Both the position numbers and the translations under genes were made by a program. Of a stretch of 33,884 nucleotides of DNA, positions 11,588 to 22,596 are shown piece by piece. The notes below the pieces were generated by a model that saw only the letters and a list, made by a program, of their open reading frames with translations, did not search any database and had not been told where the DNA came from. The stretch is from Nemertoderma westbladi (lineage: Eukaryota; Xenacoelomorpha; Nemertodermatida; Nemertodermatidae), in contig JAUCBJ010009039.1 in NCBI GenBank assembly GCA_032718475.1, positions 1 through 33,884 on the forward strand, read 5' to 3'. Within the stretch, counting starts at the first letter, position 1, and every line of letters starts with the position of its first letter.

Positions 11588-11794
11588 GATCCATTTTAAA
11601 CAAAATCAGTGGACATTTTTACATATCAAGGCATTTGAGATTTTTTGACATGAGATTTCTAGAAAGTATTTTTTACTCCAATACAGAGGGCAGGGCAGAT
11701 AGCTATTTTAAGTTTTGGATGAGTATGGCCGCAATAAAATTAAAACTCCCGATCCCGAATATTGTGTCCCGATCCCGTTTCAACACTAATTTAC

Positions 11795-12130
11795 TCCCAT
11801 GTGAAGAATACCAGGTTTCACTAAAAACCCAGATTACAGGGGCTGAATCTATCCAAAACAATAGGCGAATAATTAGTATCTGTACAGGTTATAGAAATAA
11901 GCGCTATAAAACACTTCATAAGGAGAAATTAAAAAAATACAAATTCTTCATATATAAATTTATAATAGAATTTTGACCGAAAAGTGGAAACCTGGTATTA
12001 TTCGCATGGGCACAGGCCCATGTGAAGGATAACAAACTTTCTGCAATTATATTTCACTTTGCAATTTACCACCATTTGAAGAATACCTTGTTTTCACTAA
12101 AAACACATGTTACAGAAGGTCTGAATCTAA
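11795..12130 (+). mobile_element. Pair of MITE-like copies (copies 2 and 3 of the 2.4-kb family)
   Basis: CCCATGTGAAGAATACCAGG at about 11797 and the inverse CCTGGTATTATTCGCATGGG ending near 12010 are terminal inverted repeats of about 23 bases. Immediately after, from 12016, a second copy starts GGCCCATGTGAAGG and carries the shared TTCACTAAAAAC and CTGAATCTAACCAAAACAAT blocks. Related to 2359-2545. No target duplication found. Confidence 0.7.
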
Positions 12131-12504
12131 CCAAAACAATAAACGTTTTAGTACCTGTAAAGGTTATAAGAGACTTGGAGGTCACCTCAACACCAATAAT
12201 AAAATAAACTAAGGTTATAAAACAAATGAAGTCTAATGAATTTCAGTAGTAATTGTTATATTATAATCCCTGTTGTGAACAATAAGGGTTAATATAACCT
12301 GAAGTTGCGAGCGATGGTAGGCCTACTTATGTATAAATTGAGTCATATTCATCAATACAGTTACTACCTGAGGTGTGATAAGTATCAGACAAACAAAAGT
12401 TGTTACACATTCTAACATTATAAAAACTAGGAAAGGGCCTAGCGGCTCGTGAAGGAACCACCTGATCAACTAAAAGTAAACTCATTACTGTCTCTTCGCA
12501 TGCT

Positions 12505-12712
12505 CTGGACAAGTTTCGTTTAAGTCTAGTCGAGATTTATCGAGTTTCAGTTTCGGCCAATCAGAGCGTCCCCAGAACCCCGGCCCAACTGGGTCGTGGC
12601 CCAACCAGGGTGTTGAGACTAAGGTGAGGGATGTTCCTAGCGAGTATGGACGAGCTTCGTTCAATTCTAGTCGAGATTTATCGAATTTCAGTTTTGGCCA
12701 ATCAGAGTGTCC
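12505..12712 (+). repeat. Direct repeat of ~67 bp, offset ~140 bp, each with a CCAAT box
   Basis: GTCGAGATTTATCGA followed by TTTCAGTTT and GGCCAATCAGAG occurs at about 12530 and 12670, with the surrounding ~67 bases similar in both copies. Each copy carries GGCCAATCAGAG, a CCAAT-type site, but no start site or gene is seen next to it. Confidence 0.8.
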
Positions 12713-12719
12713 CACTCGT

Positions 12720-15095
12720 AGACCACTCGCCCCTTGGGTCTGAACATTTGCGATTAACCTTACTTGGCCTATGTATCTAAGGTCAAAAAATTAGGAAAAT
12801 CGTTAGAGCCGTTTTAAATTTGATCAGTCACTCAGTCAGTCACTCACTCATTGTCAACACGGTTTTATTTCTATGATTCCTTACAGGAAGTAATCTGGCG
12901 GTTCCTAACTATTAGTTGAAAGGAAATAAAATAGGCTTTATTTACCGATGTCTCGAACTCGCATTGCTTCGTTGCGACTGTTTCGCTTGTTAGTGAAAAA
13001 AAATAATTATTATTTGAGACTATCATTATTATTTTACGAATTTATAATAAGTACAATGTATAAATAGCAAAAAGAATATGAAGTTATAAGATACCAAATT
13101 AGTTGTAATATCTAAATTGATGAACAATTGTCTGCTTAATAATAGCTAGCGCGTATAAAAACAACAACCAGTCGGGTTATACTGAGAAAAGACAGTAAGT
13201 GAACTTTTAATTAATACAAAATCCGCAGCTTATTATAATTAATAAATATATACGAACACAGATAAAACAAAAACAAAATTATAAACATTATCATATAATT
13301 ATTATAACTCTATATACAAAAAACTGCACAAGATAAAACGCGTGGTAATGGAATTAGTTGGCCCCGTTGGCACCATTATTGTGTGAAGACGCCACCAAAC
13401 TCTCTGGGTTCGCAAATTGAAAATTTTCCGTATAAAAGAGAAATTCAAGCATAATACGGTATAGTTTTTAGGCGTTTCTCAAAACCCCTACAAATATATT
13501 GCCAATACATTATTAGGTGGACCCTATTAATTATAAACAGTGGTAGTAGTAATATACTAATAATCTCAAAAAGATCCACTTTCTATAAAAAAAGGAAGTG
13601 ATGGAAAGTAATACTTTAATTTATTAGTAAATCTTCCATATAATAGTTTATATAACAACATGGTCTTACTAACTCAAGCGAGAGATCTAAAATATATTAC
13701 GTTGGGAGTTCGATTATTGGTTTATCTGACTACAATTTTTTTCAGAAAAAGTAATGTTTCGATTGAAAATTATTAAAACGGATAGAAACGTATTAGTTTA
13801 AGTTGTCGGGAATTCGTATCGTGTCGTGCATTTTGGGACACGTTTCGTTCGTTCATAACAGACTCCAAACATTTGAATTTCGGTGCTTTCTGCTTCTTTC
13901 GATACAAAAGTTTGGTATTGAATTACATACGTGTTGTGCCTCGATTTATATAGTTAATTTTATATTTGCTACCAGATAAAAAAGTATTGGAAATACTTAC
14001 ATTGCAAATAAAAACTATTTGTATTGTGCATATTCCATAAAATCATTAAATTTTCGGGAATATCCTGTTTGGCGCACACCATCAGCAAAATAGCTGAAAC
14101 AAAAAGTAACAATTTTCCAAAAGTAATGTGCCCCAAACAGGACCAATTTTTCACCAGTTATTGATGTCTCTATGTACCTCCAACCGATTGATGTCTGGGT
14201 ACTGTAATAATGGGTTCGATTCTCCCCATACAGGACTTTGTGCGACTACGTAATTATTGCCGTGCAGGTCACTCGAAGCAGCAGGGGTATATATTCCAAT
14301 GAGTACAGGGTATCTTTTTTAGGTATCCGTTTACTTATTGGCATTAAGTGACCGCAGTATATAGGCAGCATTTACTTACTAGATAACAGCAAAATGACGC
14401 AAATTATTGAAAAAGTTAATTACTGTTATTGTACAATGTTACGATAAACGGTAGAAACAGTCCTGCAGCTGTAATAAACGTACATAAATTAATTTAATAA
14501 GTACGGCTAACACCCTGTCCGGGGATTCGGGAATATAGTGTCGTTATTCAGGTACCTGGAACCCCCCCAATAAAAAAAATTATTATTTTATCTACAAATC
14601 TTAATGAGATTGTATGCAATTTGAAGCTGAGATAGTTTCATCTCCCTCCTCCTCCGTGGGTGAGCCAGCTCATCCTTTATTTAGTGCGTTTGCGTTTGAA
14701 AATAGTGTATCTCCGTCAATATTGCACCAGTTACTCTTCCGCAGTTTTATTCTTCAACCTAAATTAGCCGAAGTGTGGGCGTTTACAAGTTGCATGGTTC
14801 TGCATCTGCGCGAGGATATATAATTAATTAATTATATTTAATATATCGTGACCAAAGTGCCAGACAACACTCACCAAAAAATGTGGTTTCGAGAAAAATG
14901 CAAAAAACCTTCTCATTTCCATCTATATGGATCCCGTCTCCTAATTTTTTCGACAGAGGTCTGGGAAGATACAATGACACATTTTATAATAGTGGCTAGC
15001 ATTCAGAATAAATTTTGGAAAAAACTGTTTTTTTTTCGTTATTTTCCAAAGTGGCAAAACAACACATATATACTGAAATTTAACATTAACTCTAG
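12720..15095. other. Intergenic, no gene recognised
   Basis: AT-rich sequence with a short CAGT/CACT tetranucleotide patch (about 12827-12853). The open frames at 14614-14823 and 14848-15120 show no similarity I recognise. Nothing else is supported. Confidence 0.5.
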
Positions 15096-15097
15096 TC

Positions 15098-15335
15098 TGT
15101 GTGTGTTGTTTTACCTCTAACGGTTTTCAACTTTTATGTTGTGAGGGTTGTTCTGGTTTTCCATATCTCCTTAAACGGACTGACATACAAATCTAGGATT
15201 TTAACATAATAAGTGCGGTATGTGTTGTTTTACCTCTAACGGTTTTCAACTTATATGTTGTGAGGGTTGTTCTGGTTTTCCATATCTCCTAAACGGACTG
15301 ACATACAAGTCTAGGATTTTAACATAAGATGTAGA
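15098..15335 (+). repeat. ~119-bp tandem duplication, 2 copies plus a fragment
   Basis: TGTTGTTTTACCTCTAACGG is followed by TTTTCAACTT, TGTTGTGAGGGTTGTTCTGG and ACGGACTGACATACAA in both copies, spaced 119 bases (about 15106 and 15225). A partial third copy (GTATGTGTTGTTCTGGC) lies near 15386. Confidence 0.9.
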
Positions 15336-15482
15336 ACGCCATCTTGAGTATTTTTGGTAAAAAAATTTTTTTTTGAAAAATTGTGGTATGTGTTGTTCTG
15401 GCTCTATGGTAACGATATATGAATCATATTCTGGAACATTTTGTTTATCCCATACGTAGCTAGGCAACAATGCAATACCTCT

Positions 15483-15697
15483 TTAGGGCCGCGTTCACAC
15501 TACCTAGTCAAAGTCAAAAGAAAATAAATAAATATAGCTAGCTAGCAATAATAAATAATAATACATTATAATATAATGATATATAATATTATATACTGCC
15601 TATAATATAATTATGTTCTAGAAAAAAATAAATTTATTGTTATTTTTTTTACATTTTGTCTTTTGACTTTGACTCGGTAGTGTGAACGCGGCCTAAG
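15483..15697. mobile_element. MITE with ~38-bp terminal inverted repeats
   Basis: The left end reads TTAGGGCCGCGTTCACACTA then CCTAGTCAAAGTCAAAAG. The right end, read inverted, gives CTTAGGCCGCGTTCACACTA then CCGAGTCAAAGTCAAAAG. The middle is only AT-rich filler of about 130 bases with no coding capacity. The target duplication is ambiguous (TTA/TAA at the edges), so the superfamily is not assigned. Confidence 0.85.
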
Positions 15698-15959
15698 GGG
15701 GGTTCCTAATTGAAAAATGAGATTTTTCAATTACAATCCCCTTAGTGCAGATTTCTATGAGAATTTCAAAACTTGACACCGTTTGGTAATAGCTAATGTA
15801 GTTACTAGGACTAGGATCGGCATGCTGCATTGCAGCTGCATTTTTAAAAATGCTGTGCCGGCAAAAAAACCATGTAGTTAAGAAGTTATGAGTGATAATG
15901 TTAACCTTACGTGTAAGTAAGTGTCTGTGAAAAGTGTAAAAGTGGCTGTCTGGGATTAT

Positions 15960-16385
15960 GTTTCTGACGGTTTGTCTGTCAAAATATAACAAAAGCATTC
16001 ATCTTAGCTAAAAGTTTTATTATGGGGGGTTTTCATGGCCGCTGATTTAATTCCAAATGTCAGTTTTCACTTTTAACGAAAACTATTATATCTTTATGTA
16101 TCTTTATCCGCCCGACAATCTGTCTGTCAAAATATAAGGACATCGTACATCGCACCATCACGCTAAAACTGTTTTGTTGTGGTTTTCCTGGTCGCTGATT
16201 TCAATTCCGATGACAGTTTTCATGTATTACGACATACACATTGTCTGTTCAGCTGTCGGTCATACTTTTGCGGACAGACCGACAGCAATTCAGATAGACA
16301 TGACGCGGTCATATAAAAAAACTGACTTCAGAAATGAAATCATTAACCTGGAAAACCATTGCAACAAAATTTTGGGGTTGTTTGC
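15960..16385. repeat. Duplicated and inverted repeat cluster with TCTGTCAAAATATAA motifs
   Basis: TCTGTCAAAATATAA at about 15975 and 16125 is each followed within about 50-60 bases by GCTGATTT, so a ~150-bp unit is duplicated. The block at 16316-16380 (ACTGACTTCAGAAATGAAAT) is the inverse of the GCTGATTT...GTCAGTTTT/ACAGTTTT blocks at 16035-16070 and 16193-16222. It recurs at 33248-33285. This marks a dispersed family with internal inverted copies. Confidence 0.65.
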
Positions 16386-16602
16386 ATTCTAACATTTCAA
16401 TGGACAGACTAATTAAATTACCCTAATGATAAACTTTAAATGCGTTTTCTGAAGAATGCAAATTTTAAATGTCAAAATGCAAGGCTTTTCCAAAAATGTA
16501 CAAATTCGCTTTCTATTGTAGACAAGAGTGCAAAACATCAATTAATTTGGATAAAATCCAGTTTCCTAAATAAGGGGATACATTTTTTTAGTTAATTAGT
16601 GA

Positions 16603-16624
16603 CCCCCCCCCCCCCCCCCCCCCC
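16603..16624 (+). repeat. Homopolymer: 22 C
   Basis: An uninterrupted run of 22 C in otherwise AT-rich intergenic DNA. Confidence 0.95.
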
Positions 16625-16901
16625 GCCCACCAGCCCTTCATATAACATATAACGAAGCTATTCATACATTAACAAAATGTTCCAGAATATGGTGTATTTA
16701 TTAAATAAAATAGCCTTGAGCAGGTGGAAAACCATGCCACTTCATATCGAACGCTTCATATCTCAGCTATTGTTCACGAAATTCATATTGTATTACATTC
16801 GGAATCCTTGCATGTCCAGCTCCGATTACTACCAACATATCACTATAAGGTTGAAGAATGACTGCGGTGTAACTTGTGCCCTATCGACGGAGACACTTTA
16901 T

Positions 16902-17015
16902 TCAAACACTAAAGATTGAAAACGAAAATAAAAATTCTGACTCATCCAATAAGTTATGGTCAGGAAGTGAAACTATCTCTGTTTCAAATTTCCTGCCATC
17001 TCATTAATATTTGTA
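16902..17015 (+). repeat. Dispersed repeat, copy 1 (partner at 24590-24695)
   Basis: Shared blocks in the same order with the partner copy: CTAAAGATTGAAA, AAAAATTCTG, GTGAAACTA and CTCTGTTTCAAATTTC, then CATCTCAT/CAATCTCAT. Both copies lie near G/C homopolymers, though on different sides. Confidence 0.75.
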
Positions 17016-17521
17016 GCTGTCCAGGTACCTCCCAAATAACGACAATATATTCCAGGACATGGTGTAGTCGTAGTGTATGCCGATAAAAAATGTATATAAT
17101 ACAATAAATTATTAATAACAAATAAATAAAATTAATTTGATATAATATAAGAGATTCATATTTAAATACAAAATACACAATATGTGACGATAGTTAGTAA
17201 AAGTATACAGTACCGGAACCAGTTGGCGATACGTACAAGAAACTACCTCGTCAGCGCAAGTCTGTCACCTTATATTTGTTGTTAACTGAATCATATTTGA
17301 GTGGAAATACGTTTTCAGAGCTGAAAAGGTATTATATTCTTGAGTTTTTAAACTAATTATAACTAAACGAATTTTGAGTCTATAATGACCGCAATTTTAT
17401 ATGATATATGGAAGTTTATTCATGAATATAATGTTCTTTTTGAATAATTATATATATTATAATTATATTATAATTCTAGTTAAAAAAAAGTAAAGTAAGA
17501 GTAGAAAGTAGTAATGAAAAA

Positions 17522-17739
17522 GGGTAGGTGTAAAACGCGGATCCGGATTCCAAAATTATCAATTAAGGGAAAGGAGCAGGTTACAGTGGCACGTTATATT
17601 AACCAAAACAATAAACTAAAGTCAATAGAACAGGTTATAGTTTTATTTTTGGGAGTTATAAAAATGTAAAAAAATCGACTTCCGTAGGGACAATGTCAAA
17701 TGTAGAATCCGGATCCGGATCCGCGTTTTACTCTGACCC
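17522..17739. mobile_element. 218-bp MITE with a perfect 9-bp target duplication (Mutator-like)
   Basis: AATGAAAAA flanks both sides (17513-17521 and 17740-17748). The inverted ends read GGGTAGGTGTAAAACGCGG on the left and, inverted, GGGTCAGAGTAAAACGCGG on the right, each followed by ATCCGGAT. A 9-bp duplication with ends starting in G is typical of Mutator-like elements; that superfamily call is inference. The interior carries the dispersed repeat also seen at 4800-4890. Confidence 0.85.
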
Positions 17740-19010
17740 AATGAAAAAGTAAAAATACTGACCAGACCTCAAAAGTAAAAAGTTAAGTGATTGTGTACTC
17801 ATTGAATATCCGCAGTTACCGACTTTGTGTGTATTATTTGAAAGATAAGTTCATAAACAAAACAAATTCCTTCCGAGTAACTTAATTGTAAAAATAACTT
17901 ATATATTCGTATTCGCTTATAGAACTTAACTTAAAAACGTTTAGAAACTTATTTGATTAATTTTATTGTGGTAAAGAAAAAAGCGGTAAAAAATTCGCAA
18001 ATCAACTCCATTAAGCATAGGCCGACCTCAAGTAAAAAATTGTAAAAAATTACAGTTTTTTCCAAATAACAACAAAACTGTCTGTTGAAAATGCTGTCTG
18101 CTGGACATATAGCTAAATCTGACACGGAAAAAAAATTTACAAGAAGTATTACATTTTTCAAACCGGACAAACAATAATAACTGTGTGTATTAGGGGCCAT
18201 CCATGATTGACGTCACTCTGGGAACATTTGGTGTAAGGAGGAGGGGAGGGAGGGGGGCGTAGATTTTGATATCGTTTTCTAATTTCGATGTGGAGTGCTC
18301 ATTTATATCCGGGTAAAAAAATTCAGAAGTCATAATTTTTCGGTGAATCATTGACAACTATTTATAGAGGTGCCCCAAACTTTTTATAGAGACGCCGTCA
18401 ACCGCTATAGATAACGGTAGCTAAGATTTGGTAAAGTCGATATTGAGAACTTCTTGATGTCGTATTATCGGCAGCAAATACATTTTGTGCCATATCTCGA
18501 TAACTAATCAACATATCTAAATAAATCTTACGTTGAAGGTGGATAATCGTCGTCTACTTCCACTAAATCACATCTTGCGATTCCGAAACACCCAAGATAA
18601 AGAATTATATTTATAGAAGTGGTTTGGGGCAGATGTTAATGTTTCTCCGATAAATTTTTACCACTGACTTTTTATGATCTCTTTCAGATAAAAATGGAGA
18701 GGGTGGAGGGTAGAGAGAGAGAGGGGGCGGGCGGGGGGGGGGAATCTTGAGCCGATATATAATTCTGTACATTGGTGAATAATAAATTAATGTCGTCAAT
18801 TTTTTTTTAGCAAGGTATCAAATTTTGAGCAAATGAAAAACTACTGTAAGTAGAAGTGTAAGTTAAAGCGCATAGGGCCTACTAACTTTATTGGTGCTAC
18901 GGGGTATTTGATTTCTTATGAGTACCTAAAACAAATTATCAGTGTTTATTAATTTATTAGGTAGTTCATTAATTTTGTTAGGTTATAAAGTATGTCCATT
19001 TTGGTGCTAA

Positions 19011-19070
19011 CAGGTTTGTAGACAGGTTTGTGGACAAGTTTGCGGACATGTTTGTGGACATGTTTGTATG
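19011..19070 (-). repeat. Short inverted copy of the 12-bp array (5 units)
   Basis: GACAGGTTTGTGGACAAGTT and the following units are the reverse complement of the main 12-bp repeat at 20006-22050. The two arrays are therefore head-to-head about 940 bases apart inside the same candidate element. Confidence 0.85.
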
Positions 19071-19239
19071 GTTTCGTTTCAGAACACAGGTCCACAACAT
19101 GCAGGTACAAAACACAGAAAAGGTAGGTAATTGTAATTCAATATAGTCCACCCAAAATGTATCTTACACTTTGTTTCTACTTATTCGCTTTTTGGTGCAG
19201 TAAGCATTTCAAAATGTTGACTACCAAGCCAGTACCCCA

Positions 19240-19259
19240 CCCCCCCCCCCCCCCCCCCC
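19240..19259 (+). repeat. Homopolymer: 20 C
   Basis: An uninterrupted run of 20 C inside the candidate 3.9-kb element. Confidence 0.95.
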
Positions 19260-20005
19260 TTTAACCTTATTAGCTTAGTATTACGCTAAAGAATCTCATC
19301 GTTCAACAGTTTTGTTTATAGTTCGCCTAGCTCAAGGTCTCATTCACATGCCTAAAGGTGCAATGATTCTTGAGTCCCTATTATATTGAACCGGGTTGGT
19401 CTGATGGGTTTACTTACTCTCACTTCTGGTTGCTTATCTCGAAGGTAAAGGTCACAATTCTCGGAAAGTTTCACTTGCTCATCTACCTCCTGACTATATA
19501 CCTCCTCCTCCCGATCCGTCACAAGATGTTATGTGGGACGGAGGATGTCGGATGGAGCAGAATATGACGTCTTTCTGTCGCAAAAGCTTCCCTAAAGCTG
19601 CGGCAAGAAGCTGTCAGTGTCATAAAAACACGTGACTCGCCTCACTATCTTAGCGAAAACACTAGGTTCGTGAAATGAATTGTTATGATGTCCACAACCA
19701 GAAGAATTGGAAAATGGAAGAGGTGAAAACGTCAAAAAGGACTGAACCGGGTTATTCGGGTTATTTTGTAAATAATGCACAGTATAATAGGTGTAGGTGT
19801 TGTTCCCATCACCATATCTCCATTCGTTATTTCAATAAACACGAATTCAAAACACTGACCATTGGAAAGCCCATACTCGATATAGTGGGAGTAGGCTAGG
19901 TGTTGTTCCCCTGACCGTTGGTGCATTCGTTCTTGAAATGACACCCCTAACAACCCGTTGCTATGGTAACACGAATTCAAAACAATGAACATACCTACAT
20001 AAAGT

Positions 20006-22050
20006 TAAACTGTCCGTAAACCTGTCCGCAAACTTGTCTGCAAACCTGTCCGCAAACTTGTCCGTAAACCTGTCTGCAAACCTGTCTGCAAACCCTTCCG
20101 CAAACTTGTCCGTAAACCTGTCCACAAAAAGGTCCGCAAACTTGTCCGCAAACCTGTCTGCAAACCTGTCCACAAACCTGTCCGCAAACTTGTCCGTAAA
20201 CTTGTCCGTAAACCTGTCCACAAACCTGTCCGCAAACTTGTCCGTAAACCTGTCCACAAACCTGTCCGCAAACTTGTCCACAAAACTGTCTGCAAACCTG
20301 TCCACAAACTTGTCCGCAAACCTGTCCACAAACCTGTCCGCAAACTTGTCCGTAAACCTGTCCACAAACCTGTCCGCAAACTTATCCACAAAACTGTCTG
20401 CAAACCTGTCCGCAAACTTGTCCGCAAACCTGCCGTAAACCTGTCTGCAAACCTGTCCACAAACCTGTCCGCAAACTTGTCCACAAAACTGTCCGTAAGC
20501 CTGTCCGCAAAATCTGTCCGTAAACCTGTCCGCAAACCAGTCCGCAAACCTGTCCGTAAACCTGTCTGCAAACCTGTCCGAAAACTTGTCCGTAAACCTG
20601 TCTGCAAACCTGTCCGCAAACTTGTCCACAAAACTGTCTGCAAACCTGTCCACAAACCTGTCCGCAAACTTGTCCGTAAACCTGTCTGCAAACCTGTCCG
20701 CAAACTTGTCCGTAAACCTGTCCACAAACCTGTCCGCAAACTTGTCCACAAAACTGTCTGCAAACCTGTCCACAAACCTGTCCGCAAACTTGTCCGTAAA
20801 CCTGTCCGCAAACTTGTCCACAAAACTGTCTGCAAACCTGTCCACAAACCTGTCTGCAAACCTGTCCGAAAACTTGTCCGTAAACCTGTCTGCAAACCTG
20901 TCCGCAAACTTGTCCGTAAACCTGTCCACAAACCTGTCCGCAAACTTGTCCACAAACCTGTCCGTAAACCTGTCTGCAAACCTGTCCGAAAACGTGTCCG
21001 TAAACCTGTCTGCAAACCTGTCCGCAAACTTGTCCGTAAACCTGTCGTAAACCTGTCTGCAAACTTGTCCGCAAACCTGTCCGTAAACCTGTCCGCAAAC
21101 TTGTCCGTAAACTTGTCCGTAAACCTGTCCACAAACCTGTCCGCAAACTTGTCCGTAAACCTGTCCACAAACCTGTCCGCAAACTTGTCCACAAACTTGT
21201 CCGTAAACCTGTCTGCAAACCTGTCCGCAAACTTGTCCGTAAACCTGTTCGCAAACCTGTCCACAAACCTGTCCGCAAACTTGGCCGCAAACCTGTCCGT
21301 AAACCTGTCCGCAAAACCTGTCCGTAAACCTGTCTGCAAGCCTGTCCACAAACCAGTCCGCAAACCTGTCCTTAAACCTGTCTGAAAACCTGTCTACAAA
21401 CATGTCCGCAAACTTGTCCACAAACCCATCTGCCAATCTGTCCACAAACCTGTCCGCAAACTTGTCCACAAACTTGTCCGTAAACCTGTCTGCAAACCTG
21501 TCCGCAAACTTGTCCGCAAACCTGTCTGCAAACCTGTCCTTAAACCTGTCCACAAACCTGTCCGCAAACTTGTCCACAAACCTGTCCGCAAAACCTGTCC
21601 GTAAACCTGTCTGCAAACCTGTCCGCAAACCAGTCCGCAAACCTGTCCTTAAACCTGTCTGAAAACCTGTCTACAAACATGTCCGCAAACTTGTCCACAA
21701 ACCCATCTGCCAATCTGTCCACAAACCTGTCCGCAAACCTGTCCGTAAACCTGTCCGCAAACCTGTCTGCAAACCAGTCCGCAAACCTGTCCTTAAACCT
21801 GTCCACAAACCTGTCCGTAAACCTGTCTGCAAACCTGTCCGCAAACCAGTCCGCAAACCTATCCTTAAACCTGTCTGCAAACGTGTCCTCAAACCAGTCC
21901 GCAAACCTGTCCGCAAACCAGTCCGCAAACCTATCCTTAAACCTGTCTGCAAACCAGTCCGCAAACCTATCCTTAAACCTGTCTGCAAACTTGTCCTCAA
22001 ACCTGTCCGCAAACTTGTCCGTAAACCTATCCGTAAACTGCTGTCCGTTA
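20006..22050 (+). repeat. 12-bp minisatellite, about 170 copies, open in multiple frames on both strands
   Basis: The unit CCTGTCCGCAAA varies at a few places (CC/CT, CGC/CGT/TGC/CAC) over about 2.0 kb. Occasional one-base slips (for example near 20432, 20512 and 21046) shift the phase. As 12 is divisible by three and the unit has no stop in any frame, long frames appear on both strands, such as a minus-strand 559-codon frame with RFADKFAD-type repeats and plus frames with NLSANLSV or KPVRKPVC repeats. These look like by-products of periodicity, not genes. Confidence 0.95.
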
Positions 22051-22132
22051 GACGTTTACGCCCCTTATTACGCATTACAGGACATTGTTTAAGATGTTCC
22101 AAAAAATGAGTGACCTAATTTATGGATGGCCT

Positions 22133-22506
22133 CTACCGAATACGTTTAAGCAGCACAAACAACATAAAAGTAGATAATTTAGCCTTATAAACAAATAATG
22201 TAAAAAATGTGACTAATAATAATAAACTAAAATGGTAATAAAAACTTAAATATAGTAGATTGGCTGAAAGTTATAGATACTATTAACAATGAAAAGTTTT
22301 GTGAATGGAAAGTGTGGCTGAAACACAACTAACAACTCGTCTTGTGGAATGCGTAAAAACGGCGCAACCATGGTAACATTATTAAATATTCGCGAGTGAG
22401 TGGGCGAATGCTAATTGTGAGTTTACCAGTAACCATGGCAACCCTGAATTATTATCACGGTGGTCAATAGGACGGCAGCAAAATTGTAGAAATTAATCGC
22501 GGAATC
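22133..22506. other. 3' flank of MAU2
   Basis: On the minus strand this is the presumed MAU2 3' UTR and downstream sequence. I saw no canonical AATAAA on the minus strand here, so the cleavage site is not placed. It contains RFX-like X-box sequences (22365-22445). Confidence 0.4.
22430..22443 (+). promoter_or_regulatory. X-box (RFX) consensus match
   Basis: GTAACCATGGCAAC fits the RFX X-box GTNRCC, 0-3 spacer bases, RGYAAC exactly. A near match (GCAACCATGGTAAC) lies at 22365-22378 and another (GTTGCTATGGTAAC) near 19958-19971. Sequence match only; no evidence of use. Confidence 0.35.
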
Positions 22507-22596
22507 TTATTGGTAGTTGCCTTGGGAACCACTGCAACGCGGATGAATAGGGGGCGCTGTGTAGAACAGTTGGGGTGGTAACGGGCCATCTATCCA
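22507..22596 (-). CDS. MAU2: MAU2 terminal coding exon
   Basis: Acceptor TATTGTTTTACAG|TGG. The exon encodes [16 protein letters not shown] and 13 further residues, then TAA at 22509-22507. The start parallels the WTDGPPPVQF segment near the end of human MAU2. The phase-0 entry fits the phase-0 donor of exon 27160-27277. The last ~15 residues are not conserved, as expected for this tail. The intron before it is 4563 bases, so a missed small exon is possible but the joined protein needs none. Confidence 0.8.
   Translation of the reverse strand, partial: WIDGPLPPQLFYTAPPIHPRCSGSQGNYQ

Larger units (their letters stand above)
18192..22134. mobile_element. ~3.9-kb candidate non-autonomous DNA transposon carrying a 12-bp satellite
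   Basis: The left end reads AGGGGCCATCCATGATTGAC then GTCACTC and GGAACATTT. The right end, read inverted, gives AGAGGCCATCCATAAATTAG then GTCACTC and GGAACATCTT. These are imperfect inverted repeats of about 40 bases. Inside are an inverted mini-array (19011-19070), a 20-C run (19240-19259), ~900 bases of unique sequence and the 2-kb 12-bp array. No transposase frame and no convincing target duplication were found, so one transposable unit is likely but not proven. Confidence 0.6.

Noticed and set aside
14160-14250. tRNA gene suggested by GGGTTCGATTCTCCC
   Set aside because: No A box at the right distance and the T stem does not pair; it is an isolated B-box-like sequence.
19961-21640. 559-codon minus-strand frame of RFADKFAD repeats as a gene
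   Set aside because: The 12-bp stop-free unit opens many frames on both strands; there is no conserved flank, no promoter and no coding-type substitution pattern visible.
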